Assembly: GCA_020831635.1 (NCBI GenBank)
Contig: JAFIGC010000003.1
Coordinates: 33,080 to 97,079 of the forward strand
DNA: 64,000 bases
Reading direction: 5' to 3'
From: Verrucomicrobiota bacterium
Lineage (GTDB): Bacteria > Verrucomicrobiota > Kiritimatiellia > SS1-B-03-39 > UBA6053
Shown here: in pieces, positions 41,031 to 49,614 of the stretch
Numbering within the stretch: the first letter of the stretch is position 1
Layout of the letters: each line of letters opens with the position of its first letter
Notes under the pieces: generated by a model
What the model was told of the DNA's origin: nothing
The model's input: the letters and a program-made list of their open reading frames with translations, nothing else
Database searches by the model: none
Program-made: the position numbers and the translations under genes

Positions 41031-42001
41031 TGAACCCTTTTGCCCACCTCCACCCGCACCGGGTGATCGCTCTTGTCGAGGAGGTCCTCGACGTCCGCGC
41101 CGAATCCATCTGCCGTCCCCTCACCAGTTACATCAACCGCGTGTTCGAGGTGCAGTTGGAAAACGGGGAGGCCGTGGTGGTGAAATTCCACCGTCCGGGA
41201 CGGTGGACCGTGGACGCGCTGTCTGAGGAACACGATTTCGTTTTGGATCTTGCCGCCGCAGATATCCCCGTGGTGGCCCCCATGGAAGATGAAGACGGCA
41301 ACACCCTTTTCGAGGACGAGGGCATCTGGTTTGCCATCACCCCCCGCAAGCGGGGCCGCCCTTTCGAAGATCCAACCCCGGCCACTTGGCAGGACTTGGG
41401 GCGCACCCTGGCCCGGGTGCATGTCGTGGGCGATGAAGCCGAATGCCAACACCGCCTGCACTGGCATCCCGAAGAGGCCACCCTGCGTCATTTGGATTAC
41501 ATCCTTGAACACGCCAAAGGGGGCGAGGAGTTTCTGGATCGCTACGCGGATTTGGTCGAAGAAATGGTGGAGGCCATTTCCCCGTTGTTTGATGAGGCGG
41601 ATTTCACCCGCCTCCACGGCGATATGCACGTGGCCAATTTGTTCAAACGCCCCGATGAATCCGGCATTTACCTGATCGATTTCGACGACATGTGTTTCGG
41701 ACCGCCCGTACAGGACATCTGGATGCTCCTGCCCGGCACCGTGGCCGACAGTGGTCCGGAATTGGAGCACCTCCTCTACGGCTACCGGCAAATCCGGGAA
41801 TTTTCCCCGCGGGAACTGGATTTGGTGGAACCGCTCCGGGCCATGCGTTTCGTCCACTTCACCGCTTGGTGCGCCCTGCAACAGGAGGATGGCGGCACCA
41901 ACCGGCTTGCGGAGAATTTCGACGCCCCGGCCTGGTGGCGCAACGAGTTTTCCTCCTTACAGGATCAGCGCGAACGCATCCGCGAAATCAATCGAGTGTG
42001 A
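41030..42001 (+). CDS. srkA: SrkA/RdoA-like stress-response Ser/Thr kinase
   Basis: 323 residues with the fold of aminoglycoside phosphotransferases and the layout of YihE/RdoA/SrkA: SYINRVFEVQLENGEAVVVKFHRPGRW near residue 30 (nucleotide-binding Lys), HGDMHVANLF near 195 (catalytic loop with Asp) and IDFDDMCFGPPVQDIWMLLPG near 218 (metal-binding Asp). SrkA in E. coli limits stress-induced death by phosphorylating proteins. Here the gene is coupled to a HipB-like regulator, which is unlike the usual dsbA neighbour. It converges on and overlaps the ATPase gene by 14 bases. Confidence 0.85.
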   Translation: MNPFAHLHPHRVIALVEEVLDVRAESICRPLTSYINRVFEVQLENGEAVVVKFHRPGRWTVDALSEEHDFVLDLAAADIPVVAPMEDEDGNTLFEDEGIWFAITPRKRGRPFEDPTPATWQDLGRTLARVHVVGDEAECQHRLHWHPEEATLRHLDYILEHAKGGEEFLDRYADLVEEMVEAISPLFDEADFTRLHGDMHVANLFKRPDESGIYLIDFDDMCFGPPVQDIWMLLPGTVADSGPELEHLLYGYRQIREFSPRELDLVEPLRAMRFVHFTAWCALQQEDGGTNRLAENFDAPAWWRNEFSSLQDQRERIREINRV

Positions 42002-43166
42002 AAGGTTTCGATGAAGATTTGAGAGGATTACGAATGGTCACCCCTTTAAACCGTACCTCGTCCTCCCCGCCATACCACAGTTCGGCATCCACTTGGCTAT
42101 CTGTGTCGAGAGCACCCCGGAACACATCCAGACCTCTCAACATATCTTTTTGGAATGTTGCCCCGGACTTAATCTCCACCGCAAGGAAATGCCGCCCCGC
42201 GCGGGTCATAAGCAAATCCACCTCATTATCATTTGAATCTCTGAAAAAGGAGAACAACGGACTTTTTCCCTGATGCAGCAGTTGCTTGTACGCATCGAGG
42301 ATCAATAGATTTTCAAACAGCCCACCCCGCAAAGGATCTCGCTCCACCTGCTCTGGGGTTTCCAATCCCAGCAGCCACGCCGCGAACCCGACATCCACAA
42401 AATAAAATTTGGAGGCTTTCACCAGACGTTTGCGCAGATTGGCAAACCATGGACGAAGCTCAAAGAGAATATAAGAGGCTTTCAGCACGGAGATCCACTC
42501 ACGAATCGTCGGTGCCGAAACACCAACATCATTGGCCAAAGCCGAAAAATTGACCAAATGCCCCACCCGACCGGCCATTAGCCTTAAGAACACCTCAAAA
42601 GCATCCAATTCCCGCAAGCGAATCAACTGCCGAATGTCACGTTCCACATAGGTGGCCATATAGGAACGGTAAAAACGCGCGGGCTCCAGACCAAATTCAT
42701 AAATCCCAGGATAAAATCCCCGCAGGATCCAAGGCCAGGGTCGCGTCTCCTCCGGTTCATAGGCCCGCGCCTCCGAAAGTGTGAACGGATAGAGCTCCAG
42801 CACCGCCGTCCGCCCCGCCAAAGACTGGCTGATGGCCTGATGTACCTGCGGTTGGTGACTTCCGGTCAATATAAAACGTCCCGAACGGCGATCCTCGTCG
42901 ATACGGCCCTGCACATAGCTGAGAAGCTCCGGCACCCGCTGCACCTCGTCCAAAATTACTCCCTCCTTCGCCTCGTCCAGAAAGCCGCGCGGATCATCTT
43001 TCGCCCTGGCCCGCACATCCGGGTCCTCAAGTGATCGGTACGCATGACCCGGAAAACACTGCCGCACAATCGTTGTCTTGCCCGACTGTCGGGGTCCCAT
43101 CAAGGTCACCGCCGGGTATTCCCCCGCCGCTTTCTGTAGTTCATGCTTCAGTTCACGCTCAATCAT
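41988..43166 (-). CDS. AAA ATPase with DUF4143 domain
   Basis: 392 residues from the ATG at 43166. N-terminal AAA_14 domain: Walker A MGPRQSGKTT near residue 25, Walker B GVILDEVQRVPEL near 80 and sensor FILTGSHQPQ near 105. C-terminal DUF4143 domain: the HTH-like ALANDVGVSAPTIREWISVL near 215, KFYFVDVGFAAWLLG near 255 and the nuclease-like EVDLLMTR...AVEIKSG near 335, a PD-(D/E)XK-type signature. The family is widespread and its role is unknown. It overlaps the srkA 3' end. Confidence 0.88.
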   Translation of the reverse strand: MIERELKHELQKAAGEYPAVTLMGPRQSGKTTIVRQCFPGHAYRSLEDPDVRARAKDDPRGFLDEAKEGVILDEVQRVPELLSYVQGRIDEDRRSGRFILTGSHQPQVHQAISQSLAGRTAVLELYPFTLSEARAYEPEETRPWPWILRGFYPGIYEFGLEPARFYRSYMATYVERDIRQLIRLRELDAFEVFLRLMAGRVGHLVNFSALANDVGVSAPTIREWISVLKASYILFELRPWFANLRKRLVKASKFYFVDVGFAAWLLGLETPEQVERDPLRGGLFENLLILDAYKQLLHQGKSPLFSFFRDSNDNEVDLLMTRAGRHFLAVEIKSGATFQKDMLRGLDVFRGALDTDSQVDAELWYGGEDEVRFKGVTIRNPLKSSSKPFTLD

Positions 43167-43195
43167 GAAAACAGTGTAGCTTGGCACTCACAAAT

Positions 43196-43228
43196 ATGCA
43201 AATTAAAAGTTTAACTTTCAATTTGCAT
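43196..43228. promoter_or_regulatory. Inverted repeat before the AAA-DUF4143 gene
   Basis: ATGCAAATT (43196-43204) and AATTTGCAT (43220-43228) form a perfect 9-bp inverted repeat with a 15-base spacer, 30 bases before the ATPase start. The site may be an operator; the spacer also lies in the likely promoter. Confidence 0.4.
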
Positions 43229-43286
43229 AAACGTACGGCTATTTTCCGGCCAGGTGGATTGACTCAATCAAACAGAAGCTTGAGCT

Positions 43287-45008
43287 TTAATCCACGAGTG
43301 TAAAAGGCCGTTCGTCGATGGCATGTACGCGGTGCAAATGCTCGGCCAGTTCGCGGGTGGGCACGCGCAAATGCCGTTGACGGCGTTCGGGATCGAGGTC
43401 GGAGGCGTTGAAATACAAGGGACGGTCTTTCTCGGCCTCTTCCAAGGCGGCGCGGGCTTCGGCTTCCACCTGCATCGCCCTGGCCGCTTCGATTTTTTTC
43501 GCGTCCACGGCACCCAAATTGGGTTCGACCCGGTCCCAGTTCGCGGCCATTCGCAGGACAAACAGCAGCGGATAGCGCCCGGGTTCCAAGGCCACCACCT
43601 GCTGATGGCTCACGGGCACGCCGTTGAGAATCCATTGAATGCGGGTGGCGGCGGTATAGCCGGCGTTGACGATCACGTGTTGGGCTTCTTCCACTTCAAT
43701 CACGGTGTAGGCCAACAGGGTGATGTTGCGGTTTGGCGGCTTCAGGCCGCGGTTCAGGCGAATGCCCCCGTTGGGTCCTCGCCAATTGTCCGGCAGGTCC
43801 CGGAATTCAAGGGTTTCGCCGTCGATTTCCACCTGATCCCCGAGGGCGGGACGCAGGTCCAGAAAGGCCTCTGGCTCGACCATGGGATCGGTGACCATGG
43901 CGAATTTCAGGCTGTCGGTGAGAATCCATTCGCGGGGACTTTGGTTGGGCTCCAAGGGAATCACGGGCGTGCCCTCGGGCACTTCGAGATCTTCGGCGGG
44001 CGGGATGGCGACATAACCGCTGACCCCGGGACCGTCCCCATGCTGACCGGAAAACCGTCCCTCGTCGTCTTCATACAGGGGCTGACGGGGAATGCCGAAC
44101 AAGGTTTCCACGGCATATTTATCCACGGCCACGCCCTGATCGTCGGGCAAATCCACCAAGGTCAAGGGGCCGTCGGTGGGATACCCTTCTTCCGGCAGCC
44201 GTAAAGTCAGGGCGGCATCCACGAAGTCGGCGAGATAGTCCCATGTGCGTACACGGGGAAGCTTGTGGGGCGGCGCGCGTCCGTCTTGATTGCCGTAATC
44301 GCCGTGGCCCACGTCTTTGGCCACCATGATATGACCCTGCCAGCGGGTGTTGGCGTGATAGTTGAGCAGAGAGGGGCGCACATGCAGGAACCATGTGCCC
44401 GCCCATTCGGTTTCGCCGTTGGCGTTCACGTGCAGGATGCTGTGCTCCATGGCGGGCTTTGCCCATTCCGGCACGGGCCAAGAGGGGGTTTCCCCGTGGT
44501 ACACGATGGTGGCGATGGTGCGCTCGGGCCAAATCCAGGCCATGCGGAAGGGAAATTTTCCGCGCGAGGATTTGCCGAAGGTGATCCAGGGGGCGTGTTC
44601 AAACTCGGGCATGCCAGTGCGTTCGGCCACGTCTTTGAACAGCGCGGGGATCCGATCGCGGTCGGGCTCCGAGTAGTCCATGGCCTCGATTCCGGTATTG
44701 AAGAGGCGCAAATACACGATGGCGGTCTCGTGTTTGGCCAGCACTTTGCGCACGGCGGGATGCTCGCTCCAATCCTTGGAATCGGTATTGTTGGGCACCA
44801 CCAGCATGGCCCGTATGCGCTCCACGCCGTCGGGAATCCAGACCATGATATCGGCATTCGTATGCCGCTCCCGGCGTTCTTCGATTCCCAGGGGCGGGGG
44901 AAGCTGCCAGCCCATTGGCCAATGCGGCGGCTCGGGCATGTTGTTCGGATCCGCCGACAGGTTGGCCAGAAACAGACAGGAAAGAAATGTAATCAGAATT
45001 GTACGCAT
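43287..45008 (-). CDS. Secreted alpha/beta-hydrolase-like protein
   Basis: 573 residues from the ATG at 45008 with signal peptide MRTILITFLSCLFLANLSA. Residues 50-330 resemble the PHB-depolymerase/esterase fold (IMVWIPDGVERIRAMLVVPN, then the WITFGKSSRGKFPFRMAW region in the place of the nucleophile elbow and VAKDVGHGDYG with a late His). Later parts contain a beta-rich section with EVEEAQHVIVNAGYT and an Ala/Glu-rich helix. No standard GxSxG is visible, so activity is uncertain. It follows the heparinase-like gene by 22 bases, suggesting a joint role in polysaccharide breakdown. Confidence 0.6.
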   Translation of the reverse strand: MRTILITFLSCLFLANLSADPNNMPEPPHWPMGWQLPPPLGIEERRERHTNADIMVWIPDGVERIRAMLVVPNNTDSKDWSEHPAVRKVLAKHETAIVYLRLFNTGIEAMDYSEPDRDRIPALFKDVAERTGMPEFEHAPWITFGKSSRGKFPFRMAWIWPERTIATIVYHGETPSWPVPEWAKPAMEHSILHVNANGETEWAGTWFLHVRPSLLNYHANTRWQGHIMVAKDVGHGDYGNQDGRAPPHKLPRVRTWDYLADFVDAALTLRLPEEGYPTDGPLTLVDLPDDQGVAVDKYAVETLFGIPRQPLYEDDEGRFSGQHGDGPGVSGYVAIPPAEDLEVPEGTPVIPLEPNQSPREWILTDSLKFAMVTDPMVEPEAFLDLRPALGDQVEIDGETLEFRDLPDNWRGPNGGIRLNRGLKPPNRNITLLAYTVIEVEEAQHVIVNAGYTAATRIQWILNGVPVSHQQVVALEPGRYPLLFVLRMAANWDRVEPNLGAVDAKKIEAARAMQVEAEARAALEEAEKDRPLYFNASDLDPERRQRHLRVPTRELAEHLHRVHAIDERPFTLVD

Positions 45009-45030
45009 GGGATTCCAGGTGTTGGGAGGA

Positions 45031-47367
45031 TTAGGGAAGCATGAGTTCGAGCAACTCGCCGGTGGCCGGGCGTCCGTCTTCGCTGAGCCGGACCACGGCG
45101 TGGTCGCGGAAGCGGGCGGAAAACCCATTTTCGTTGGCGAGGGTGATTTCTTCATCATGGTCGTCCCCATAGCGGAGCAGGACCAAGTCGGAAAAGTCGG
45201 AGCCGTCGGGCAATGTTCCGGAAACGCGCACCGCAATCCCCTCCCCGGTTTCGGCCAAGCGTTCAAAACCGGTCACCACGGGCTCATTGCCTTCAAAGGG
45301 CGCGTAGAGGGCGGTGAAAACCGTGGACGGGGCCTCGCGTCGGGCCAGCACCAAAGAGGGTGGCGCGGTGGTCGGTCCCCCCGGAGGAATGCCGTGGAAG
45401 ACGGTGGTGTCCCCGCTGCCGAGCATGTGCACATCCATGCCCACCCCGCGAGTCACAAATCCGCCGTGCCCAGCATCGCCTTCGGGTGTTTCCGAGCGAA
45501 GCGCGTAATTCAGACGCAAGGACCAGGTGTCTTCTCCGGCGGACAACTCGCGCACCTTACTGGGCGCGGGCGGGGCGTTGCGGATCCGATCTTCAAAACG
45601 GGAGCCTTCGTACAAAGCGATCCCGTCCAGGGCATCGGTTTCCGTCCAAGCCTCACCGGCCTTTGCAGTCATGGGCGACAAAACCTGCCATTCGTAACGC
45701 CGGGAAGTCTCGGCATCTTCGTTGCGCAGCCAAGTGACGTCGAGCATGTAGTGTTCGGCCAGCACCAGCGCCCGCTCGTGAGCCACGCCGGGATAGGTGC
45801 CGTCCGCCCGCACCGCGACGAAGCGAACATCCAGGGCGTTCTCGAGATTGGCGCGATAGCGGTGACCGACGGTGCCGTCATCTCCGCGGGCCACGGGTTG
45901 GGCCTGCAAATTGTCCACCACCACCCCGGAATGACCGCGCACGCTGTCCCGCCAAGCGTTGCCGCCCGCATAGCCCCGGCCCGTGCCCCAGGCGTTGAGC
46001 ACCATCGGCGCATTGAAGGCGTGATAGGCCATCAGGGTCATCGGATCGTGCACGTAATGCACGTAATAGCGGGAAAACTGTAGCGCGGCCGCCGGTTTGG
46101 GACCCATCCAGTAATTTTCCGAATGATCCTGTCGCAAAAAGGCGAAACCGCGGTCTTTGGCCACATACGAAGGCGTGGGCAACGGCGGGGTGACCTCGTT
46201 GGGATCGATGGGTTTCAGATTGAAAAACAAAGTCGGATAAAAGCGTTCCTCGCCGGGCTCCCGCAGGGCCGCGAGGAAAAAGTCATATCCATCTTCCGGC
46301 CAGCGGTGGTGTCCGGCCTCGAACCAGAAATCCACCAGCATTTTGGCCATGGGGCCGTTCATACGCGGTTGGGTGACCCGACGCGTCCCCCCGGAACCAT
46401 TGGGCAGATATCCCGTCACCACCGTATGTTGAACCGGGGCTTCATTGTCCCGGAACGGCGATCCTTTGGCATCCCCGTGTGTGAGCCGGGCAAAGGTGGG
46501 CATGCCTCCGCCCCAATCGATGGCGGGCAGAGAAAGGTCCAGTGTATTGGCCCGCAAATGGGAGCGCATGGTAATGCCCGTTTCGCTCACATACCCATAG
46601 CCCATTTCGCCCAGGCCCAAATTTTCGAGGGCCTCGCACCAGAAAATCATGGAGCCGGTATTTGAATAAAATTTACCGAACTCCTCCATGTAAAAACCCT
46701 GGTCTCCCAGGTATTCGTCAAAATACCATTTCCAGCCGCCTTCCGCGTTGAACATGGCCCGGATCAGGTCCTCGTCCCCCAACGCCACCGCTTGGAGATG
46801 GGTGCCAATGGGCCGCGGCCAATGCATGTTCGGCAACCAACTCATGCGGTCGTACTGAAAATGCGGATGACGGGGCGGATGCCCGTCGAGATGAAACTGG
46901 ATGTAGGTTTTGAAATATTTTTGCACGCTCTCATGCTCACCGGGCGTCAACCGGTCATACAACACATCGTACCGCAGCGCATCCTCGGTGCGCTCGTCCC
47001 GCATGTGGCGGTCCCCGGCCGAAGGCATGCCCTCGTTCCACTCCAGGGTTGCCGGATCCTTGTCCCAAGTCAGCGGTTCCGGCTTGCGCCCCATCGAATT
47101 CCGCAAGGCCCGCAATTCCCGTTCCGCGACCCCTTCATCCTGCATCACGTAAACACGAAACATATCCTCCAGAATCACCGGCCCATTCAGTTCCCCGCTC
47201 AGAGAAAGGGTCCGTTCCAATTGACGTTTCGCATCGGGATCATTTTCAATGCGTTCCCGAATCGCGGCCGCCTCTTCCGGCGTCCACAACATAAACGGGC
47301 GTTCCGTGGCAGATACAGTGCAAATGGTCATGACAGATAGAAATGAAATCAAGGTTTTTCGAAGCAT
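45031..47367 (-). CDS. Heparinase II/III-like secreted protein
   Basis: 778 residues from the ATG at 47367; signal peptide MLRKTLISFLSVMTICTVSA. Residues 30-380 form the helical alginate-lyase-like toroid (YDVLYDRLTPGEHESVQKYF, SWLPNMHWPRPIGTHLQAVAL, GFYMEEFGKFYSNTGSM). Residues 400-770 are the beta-sandwich half, with FAFLRQDHSENYW, GHSGVVVDN and HERALVLAEHYMLDV. Such enzymes cleave uronic-acid-containing polysaccharides by elimination; the substrate cannot be read from the sequence. The ribosome site is weak. Confidence 0.7.
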   Translation of the reverse strand: MLRKTLISFLSVMTICTVSATERPFMLWTPEEAAAIRERIENDPDAKRQLERTLSLSGELNGPVILEDMFRVYVMQDEGVAERELRALRNSMGRKPEPLTWDKDPATLEWNEGMPSAGDRHMRDERTEDALRYDVLYDRLTPGEHESVQKYFKTYIQFHLDGHPPRHPHFQYDRMSWLPNMHWPRPIGTHLQAVALGDEDLIRAMFNAEGGWKWYFDEYLGDQGFYMEEFGKFYSNTGSMIFWCEALENLGLGEMGYGYVSETGITMRSHLRANTLDLSLPAIDWGGGMPTFARLTHGDAKGSPFRDNEAPVQHTVVTGYLPNGSGGTRRVTQPRMNGPMAKMLVDFWFEAGHHRWPEDGYDFFLAALREPGEERFYPTLFFNLKPIDPNEVTPPLPTPSYVAKDRGFAFLRQDHSENYWMGPKPAAALQFSRYYVHYVHDPMTLMAYHAFNAPMVLNAWGTGRGYAGGNAWRDSVRGHSGVVVDNLQAQPVARGDDGTVGHRYRANLENALDVRFVAVRADGTYPGVAHERALVLAEHYMLDVTWLRNEDAETSRRYEWQVLSPMTAKAGEAWTETDALDGIALYEGSRFEDRIRNAPPAPSKVRELSAGEDTWSLRLNYALRSETPEGDAGHGGFVTRGVGMDVHMLGSGDTTVFHGIPPGGPTTAPPSLVLARREAPSTVFTALYAPFEGNEPVVTGFERLAETGEGIAVRVSGTLPDGSDFSDLVLLRYGDDHDEEITLANENGFSARFRDHAVVRLSEDGRPATGELLELMLP

Positions 47368-47867
47368 AATCGGAATCCAATCGGAGGGTTTTTGATAGAT
47401 ATTTGACAATAAATTATTGCGAGGCTTAAATTTACCACACGATTGAATTCAAAAAAAGCGAAAAAATTAAAAAAATCCGTTCGTCGAATGTGTTGTGATT
47501 ATGACGATACAAAAGGACCTACGGATGCCGGGGACACGGCCTGCGGATCTCCGGAATGGAATGTAATTTTCATGTTTTGTCGGAAGTGTTGCCTGTTTTT
47601 CTCACATCCCCTCCGTGCCTTTGTGCCTCTGTGAGCGCCAATACCCAATGATGAGTGTGGAATGTGGAGTGCGGAGTGACAAAACCCAAGATCAGTGGAA
47701 ATCAGTGTAATCAGTGGTTGATTTCCCAAAATGCATTTCAAACAGGTCCTACCCCCTCCAGAGACACAAGCCAACTGACATTCCATTTGCACTTTTGCCG
47801 GAGGGGGTGTAAATTAACCATAAGACTCCACCCTCCCCTGCTAAACGCCCAAAACGGAATCCCCGCC
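47368..47867. other. Gene-free spacer with dispersed repeats
   Basis: 500 bases without a supported gene. It contains one arm of the GGATGCC..ACACGGCCTGCGGAT repeat (47521-47550), a line of short direct repeats (GTGTGGAATGTGGAGTGCGGAGTG) and a member of the ATCAGTG repeat family (47684-47726). Confidence 0.6.
47684..47726. repeat. ATCAGTG-family dispersed repeat
   Basis: Unit AAATCAGTGTNATCAGTGGTTGATTT. Other members in the same orientation are at 55127-55163, 58356-58400 and 60495-60540. Each is intergenic and within a few hundred bases of other repeat families. Confidence 0.7.
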
Positions 47868-48326
47868 ATGATCAAAACATTTGCACTCCTGCTTTCCGTC
47901 TCCATGACGACCCTGCTTGTCGGCAGTCCGGCCTTCGCGCGCACTCCGCCGCAAACACAAAGCGTACGTGCCCAGATGTCGCGCATCATCATTCCCGAAC
48001 TCAAGGTCGAGCAAGCCAAAGTTTCGGATGTGCTGGCCACCTTGGTCCGCATCAGCCGGGAAGCGGATCCGAATGGCATCGGCGTGAACATGATCCTCAT
48101 GGAGCAAACCATTGCCGGTGACATCCCCAAAATCACCCTCGACATTCGCGGGGTCAATATGTTGGACGCCTTGGATCTGATCACCGATATGGCCGGCCTC
48201 AGCCACCGGGTCGACCGCAACATCGTCATGGTCGAAGGCCGAGGAAAAGGCAATCTCGAAACGCGGTTTTATGCGGTGGATCCCTCCATGTTCACCACGA
48301 GAATGAAGGCAGCCGAACGCCGCTAG
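47868..48326 (+). CDS. Secretin N-domain (STN-like) periplasmic protein
   Basis: 152 residues with signal peptide MIKTFALLLSVSMTTLLVGS (cleavage after AFA). The mature part reads RIIIPELKVEQAKVSDVLATL and, after a short loop, KITLDIRGVNMLDALDLITDMAGL with HRVDRNIVMV, the two-strand/two-helix repeat of secretin N0/STN domains. A full secretin channel region is missing, so this is a single-domain protein or a broken-off secretin N-terminus. No type II secretion genes are near. Confidence 0.65.
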   Translation: MIKTFALLLSVSMTTLLVGSPAFARTPPQTQSVRAQMSRIIIPELKVEQAKVSDVLATLVRISREADPNGIGVNMILMEQTIAGDIPKITLDIRGVNMLDALDLITDMAGLSHRVDRNIVMVEGRGKGNLETRFYAVDPSMFTTRMKAAERR

Positions 48327-48492
48327 CAGAATGATGGCGGGACAAAATGATGGGGATTTGGCAGAGGACAGAATGATGAGATGACAGAATGATGGGGAGG
48401 GAAACTCCGCACTCCGCACTCGACATTCGTCATTCGTCATTCGAAATTCGTCACTCCCCACTCCGCAATCCGCACTCCGAACTCCGCCCTCC

Positions 48493-49614
48493 TCAAAGAT
48501 TGTCAGTGGAAAACTTTTTTCCGGCTTCGCGGGCCCATTCATAGGCATGGGCCAAGGCCTCTTCCAGCGGACGGTGGTTCGTATTCGCGGCGTAGGCCCG
48601 ATAAATGCCGGCATTGGACATGGCCGCGTCCGAAAGCGTGCAAGCACCGGCGATCACGGCCACTTTCGCGCCGGAAGCCCGGGCCAAACGCGCAACCCCG
48701 GACACCACTTTTCCGTCCAAACTTTGATCATCCAAACGCCCTTCTCCGGTGATCACCCAATCGACACCTTCGGTTTTTGCCTTAAGTCCGGTCAATTGCA
48801 TCACCGCGTCAATCCCCCCCACCAAATCCGCGTCCAAAAAAGCCATCGCCCCCGCCGAAAGTCCGCCCGCCGCGCCCGCGCCCGGGATTTCGGCGATACG
48901 TTTCCCCAGTTCGTCCCGCAACACCCGATCGAAAACGGACAATGCCGCCTCCAGTTGCCGAACCGCATCCGGCCCCGCCCCTTTTTGGGGGCTAAAGACG
49001 GCCGCCGCACCTTTTTCGCCCAACAGCGGATTGGTCACGTCACAGAGCACTTCCACCTTCGGGACCTTTGTCCGGGAATCCGGTGGCTGTATCCGGCGCA
49101 GCTTTACCAAACCCGCGCCACCGTCCGGGATCGGGTCCCCGGCATCATCCAAAAGCCGCCACCCCAGAGCCATGGCCATGCCAGATCCGCCATCCACGGT
49201 GGCGGAGCCTCCCACCGCCAACGAAATCTTTTCCGCCCCCCGTTGCATCGCGTCGGCAACCAATTCCCCCACCCCGCGGGTGGTGGTGCGCAGCGGATCG
49301 CGCTTTTCCTCTGGCAGTAGCGTCAGTCCCGCGCACACGGCCATCTCCACCAAGGCCTCTTTTTCTTCCGGCCACCAAAGATATTCGCCCCGCACTCGCA
49401 TGTCCGGCAGGGGACCGGTCACCTCCAAGGCAATGCGCGTCCCCGGACGTTGGGCCTCGACGATCTCCAACGTCCCCTCCCCGCCATCCGCCATCGGACA
49501 CATCCACACCTCCGCATCCGCACAAACCGACAAGATGCCCTCCCGCACCGCCTGACAAGCCTCCAAAGCCGTCAGCGACCCCTTCCAGGAATCCATGCAG
49601 ATGACGATTTTCAT
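48493..49614 (-). CDS. Glycerate kinase
   Basis: 373 residues from the ATG at 49614 (MKIVICMDSWKGSLTALEACQ). The family blocks are complete: CPMADGGEGTLE near residue 42, GLTLLPEEKRDPLRTTTRGVGEL near 97, AVGGSATVDGGSGMAMALG near 130, and WVITGEGRLDDQSLDGKVVSGVA near 285. It belongs to the GlxK/GarK group and phosphorylates D-glycerate for entry into glycolysis. The start overlaps the stop of the SNF2 gene by four bases, an operon without obvious metabolic logic. Confidence 0.93.
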   Translation of the reverse strand: MKIVICMDSWKGSLTALEACQAVREGILSVCADAEVWMCPMADGGEGTLEIVEAQRPGTRIALEVTGPLPDMRVRGEYLWWPEEKEALVEMAVCAGLTLLPEEKRDPLRTTTRGVGELVADAMQRGAEKISLAVGGSATVDGGSGMAMALGWRLLDDAGDPIPDGGAGLVKLRRIQPPDSRTKVPKVEVLCDVTNPLLGEKGAAAVFSPQKGAGPDAVRQLEAALSVFDRVLRDELGKRIAEIPGAGAAGGLSAGAMAFLDADLVGGIDAVMQLTGLKAKTEGVDWVITGEGRLDDQSLDGKVVSGVARLARASGAKVAVIAGACTLSDAAMSNAGIYRAYAANTNHRPLEEALAHAYEWAREAGKKFSTDNL

